Of a DNA stretch of 64,000 nucleotides, positions 62,257 to 64,000 are shown piece by piece. The stretch is from positions 1 through 64,000 of the forward strand of contig NZ_VWXD01000017.1 in the NCBI RefSeq assembly GCF_011752625.1. Direction: 5' to 3'. A program made the position numbers and the translations under genes. The notes under the pieces are model-generated. The model ran no database searches, was not told the DNA's origin, and was given only the letters and a program-made list of their open reading frames with translations. Positions within the stretch are counted from its first letter, which is position 1. Every line of letters begins with the position of its first letter. The DNA comes from Candidatus Pantoea formicae. Its GTDB lineage: Bacteria; Pseudomonadota; Gammaproteobacteria; Enterobacterales; Enterobacteriaceae.

Positions 62257-62346
62257 ATGAGTACAGACCTGAGACTGGCGCTAATGACCACGGTTGGCGC
62301 ACTGTTAATGATTGTTGCTTTTAGCTTTACAGCCATTCTTCACTAA
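62257..62346 (+). CDS. ynhF: Small membrane protein YnhF
   Basis: 29 residues, MSTDLRLALMTT at the start and FSFTAILH at the end, one transmembrane helix (about 7-27). The size, MSTDL start and TAxLH end match E. coli YnhF, and so does its place next to purR. AAGGAG lies five bases before ATG, and an intrinsic terminator follows. Function unknown; the E. coli protein is a verified small membrane protein. Confidence 0.9.
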   Translation: MSTDLRLALMTTVGALLMIVAFSFTAILH

Positions 62347-62356
62347 TAAAAATGGC

Positions 62357-62395
62357 ATAAAAAAAGCCGGAGCTGATTAAGCATCCGGCTTTTTA
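62357..62395. terminator. Bidirectional terminator between ynhF and mepH
   Basis: AAAAAGCCGG pairs fully with CCGGCTTTTT across a 14-base loop. Confidence 0.88.
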
Positions 62396-62410
62396 TGTGT
62401 TGCGCAACAA

Positions 62411-63208
62411 CTAGCGAATGGTTTTAGGCGTCATCATGCGGCGTGCGCCGACATAATGTTTTTGCCAATAATCCTCACCCAATGCGCTAATCTGAATATC
62501 TTTGCCGGTGCGTGGCGACTGAATAAATTTACCATCGCCAAGATAAACCCCGACATGGTCAGCTGCACCGCGATTGTTAATGCGGAAAAACACCAAATCC
62601 CCTTTCTCCAGCATTTGACGCTTGATAGGTGCCGCATCGTGCAGGTGATACATTTCATTCGCAGTGCGTGGGAATTTGTATTTGACCAAATCTTTATAGG
62701 CGTACCACACCAAGCCGCTGCAATCGAACCCGGTATTCGGTGAGGTGCCACCCCACTGATAAGGTTTACCCAGTTGTCCCATCAATTTATTCATCGCAGT
62801 AGCACGTGCCTTTTGATAACGCTGGCGGTGCGATTTGCTCATTCTGATGCCGGTCAATTCCTGCGTTTCATCATCCAACTCAGGCAACTTCTTAACTAAA
62901 CGTTGATGGCCGTACTTTTTAGCTGGGGATTTCAGCAGGCTTTTCTTGGGGGTGGTTTTATGTAACGCAGTCTCAGTTTTACTTTGCTTTTTCAGCTTCA
63001 GTTTCTGCACGGTCTTATGCACGGACGACAGGCGAGACTTCTTAGCCGTTGTTTTAACCGGGCGTCGCTTGCGGCGCTCATCTTCACGCGCACCTTTTTT
63101 CTCAGCATTATGCAAACTGGCATTAACGGGTGCATGCGGTGAGGCAGAAGCCACATTAAAGAACAGTTGGGCGAAAGCCAGTATGAAAAGCGTAATCAGT
63201 AAACGCAT
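62411..63208 (-). CDS. mepH: Murein DD-endopeptidase MepH
   Basis: 265 residues (E. coli 271). Signal peptide 1-22, a long basic linker (about 38-110, rich in Lys/Arg) and a C-terminal NlpC/P60 domain with catalytic Cys163 (NTGFDCSGLVWYAY), His in ADHVGVYLG. It cleaves D-Ala-mDAP crosslinks to let new glycan strands in. Between ynhF and grxD; E. coli has sodB and ydhP between mepH and ynhF, absent here. Confidence 0.94.
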   Translation of the reverse strand: MRLLITLFILAFAQLFFNVASASPHAPVNASLHNAEKKGAREDERRKRRPVKTTAKKSRLSSVHKTVQKLKLKKQSKTETALHKTTPKKSLLKSPAKKYGHQRLVKKLPELDDETQELTGIRMSKSHRQRYQKARATAMNKLMGQLGKPYQWGGTSPNTGFDCSGLVWYAYKDLVKYKFPRTANEMYHLHDAAPIKRQMLEKGDLVFFRINNRGAADHVGVYLGDGKFIQSPRTGKDIQISALGEDYWQKHYVGARRMMTPKTIR

Positions 63209-63576
63209 AGTCCGGTTACAGGTTAAGCAGTCTGGTAGAGAAACAGGCTGCGGCTAAGTAAGAGAAATCTGATCAACGATCAGCGCCGAAGCAATTCTAA
63301 TCCACTTTTTTTCTAAAAGGTAAGGCCTTTTTCTATTAATCTGTTACTCAACTTTTTTTGCCGTGAAAATGAGCGATTTCAGCTGGTTAACGCAGCGTAA
63401 TTATTGCTAATTATTAATTTGTTCATGCTTGCTAATGATATGAAATTGTTATTTAAGGCGACTGGACTTAACAAACATGGCGATCGGCATGACGTGAACG
63501 CAAAATCCCGTTTTCAGTGCGGGCCTGAAGTCGCTACAATAAACAAACACGAAGTGAAGCATTAAGGAAGGCAATA
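63209..63576. other. 368-bp divergent region between mepH and grxD
   Basis: AT-rich, no gene. It should hold both promoters. I see no operator I can name. AAGGAAGGCAATA precedes the grxD ATG. Confidence 0.6.
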
Positions 63577-63909
63577 ATGAGTACTGTTGAAAAAATTCAG
63601 CGCCAGATCGCAGAAAATCCGATCCTGCTGTACATGAAAGGTTCGCCGAAACTGCCAAGCTGCGGTTTCTCTGCGCAGGCTGTGCAGGCACTCTCTGCCT
63701 GTGGTGAGCGCTTCGCGTATGTGGATATCCTGCAGAACCCGGATATCCGTGCTGAACTGCCAAAAATCGCTAACTGGCCAACGTTCCCGCAACTGTGGGT
63801 TGATGGTGAGCTGGTGGGTGGGTGCGATATCATCGTTGAGATGTTCCAGCGTGGTGAACTGCAGCCGCTGCTGAAAGAAACCGCTGAGAAGTACAAAGAA
63901 GCGGAATAA
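63577..63909 (+). CDS. grxD: Monothiol glutaredoxin 4
   Basis: 110 residues (E. coli 115). CGFS active site with Cys29 (KLPSCGFSAQ), and the glutathione-binding WPTFPQLWVDGELVGGCDI. Homodimers bind a [2Fe-2S] cluster with glutathione and form Fe-S transfer complexes with BolA proteins, so it relates functionally to the suf operon. Confidence 0.97.
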   Translation: MSTVEKIQRQIAENPILLYMKGSPKLPSCGFSAQAVQALSACGERFAYVDILQNPDIRAELPKIANWPTFPQLWVDGELVGGCDIIVEMFQRGELQPLLKETAEKYKEAE

Positions 63910-63914
63910 TTGCG

Positions 63915-63941
63915 AAGGCCGACATTTGTCGGCCTTTTCTT
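63915..63941 (+). terminator. Terminator of grxD
   Basis: AAGGCCGAC pairs with GTCGGCCTT around ATTT, followed by TTCTTT. Confidence 0.85.
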
Positions 63942-63951
63942 TGGTCATCAA

Positions 63952-64000
63952 TCAAGATGAAGCGTCATCTTCTTCCGTCTGTTCATCAGTAAACGCCAAC
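63952..64000 (-). CDS. rnt: C-terminal end of a gene cut by the window edge, probably RNase T
   Basis: On the minus strand an open frame ends LAFTDEQTEEDDASS and stop (TGA at 63952-63954). Acidic C-terminal tail. In E. coli the region beyond grxD holds rnt (and lhr), and RNase T ends in a WPL segment, which would precede LAF here. The call rests on position and 15 residues only. Confidence 0.5.
   Translation of the reverse strand, partial: LAFTDEQTEEDDASS

Noticed and set aside
1..64000. CRISPR array, prophage, integrative element or toxin-antitoxin island
   Set aside because: No regularly spaced repeats, phage genes, integrase or paired toxin genes were found; apart from the IS110 start the window is core genome.

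Overview
The window is chromosomal DNA from a gamma-proteobacterium of the order Enterobacterales. Nearly every gene has a close E. coli counterpart and long blocks keep E. coli order (ast, spy, cho, nadE, osmE; thrS-infC-rpmI-rplT-pheM-pheS-pheT-ihfA-btuCED-nlpC; aroH-ppsR-ppsA-rprA-ydiK-ydiJ-suf-ldtE-lpp-pykF; tRNA-Val-mdtK-ribE-cfa-punC-punR-purR-ynhF-mepH-grxD-rnt). Genes that E. coli has in these gaps are not there: pfkB, katE/chb, hemP, sodB, ydhP and xthA. Together with an inserted kduI-kduD pair and moderate GC, this suggests an Erwiniaceae member (Pantoea/Erwinia type). The genus is inferred from synteny and was not tested.

Layout. 1-196: start of an IS110-family transposase entering from the left, close behind a porin gene. 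197-8240: OmpF-like porin, then the astCADBE arginine-succinyltransferase operon behind a sigma-54 type promoter. 8241-21500: stress and housekeeping genes (spy, SOS endonuclease cho, nadE, an MFS exporter, osmE, cystine transporter tcyP, SOS gene ydjM, the kduI-kduD pectin/hexuronate pair with a KdgR-like operator, hxpB, yniB, yniA, a GhoS-family ydiZ, ydiY). 21500-32400: translation operon with the AUU start of infC and the pheM attenuator, IHF alpha, vitamin B12 import and nlpC. 32700-45200: ydiV, selO, aroH, the PEP synthase pair ppsR/ppsA, the small RNA RprA, ydiK, ydiJ and an unrecognised gene behind a near-perfect Fur box. 45500-52550: complete sufABCDSE, ldtE and lpp. 52800-64000: pykF, three tRNA-Val genes, mdtK, ribE, cfa, the purine genes punC/punR/purR, the 29-residue protein YnhF, mepH, grxD and the end of rnt.

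How the parts connect. Regulatory sites readable in the DNA tie genes to known circuits: LexA boxes at cho and ydjM, PurR boxes at purR and ydiJ, a Cra box at pykF and a weaker one at ppsA, a Fur box beside suf, a KdgR-like box at kduI, and a sigma-54 promoter at ast. ppsA/ppsR and pykF set opposite directions of PEP-pyruvate flux.

Most of the window is ordinary core genome. The items most worth a second look are: a 14-base palindromic motif present three times (upstream of ppsA twice, behind mepH once) with partial copies upstream of pykF and purR; a roughly 230-bp GC-rich, structured-looking, non-coding block beside kduI that resembles part of a group II intron; the IS110 end with its hairpins; the Fur-box gene of unknown function; a 19-bp perfect palindrome in the suf promoter; and a porin whose constriction-loop glutamate is replaced by tyrosine. 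I found no CRISPR array, prophage or obvious new multi-gene system.
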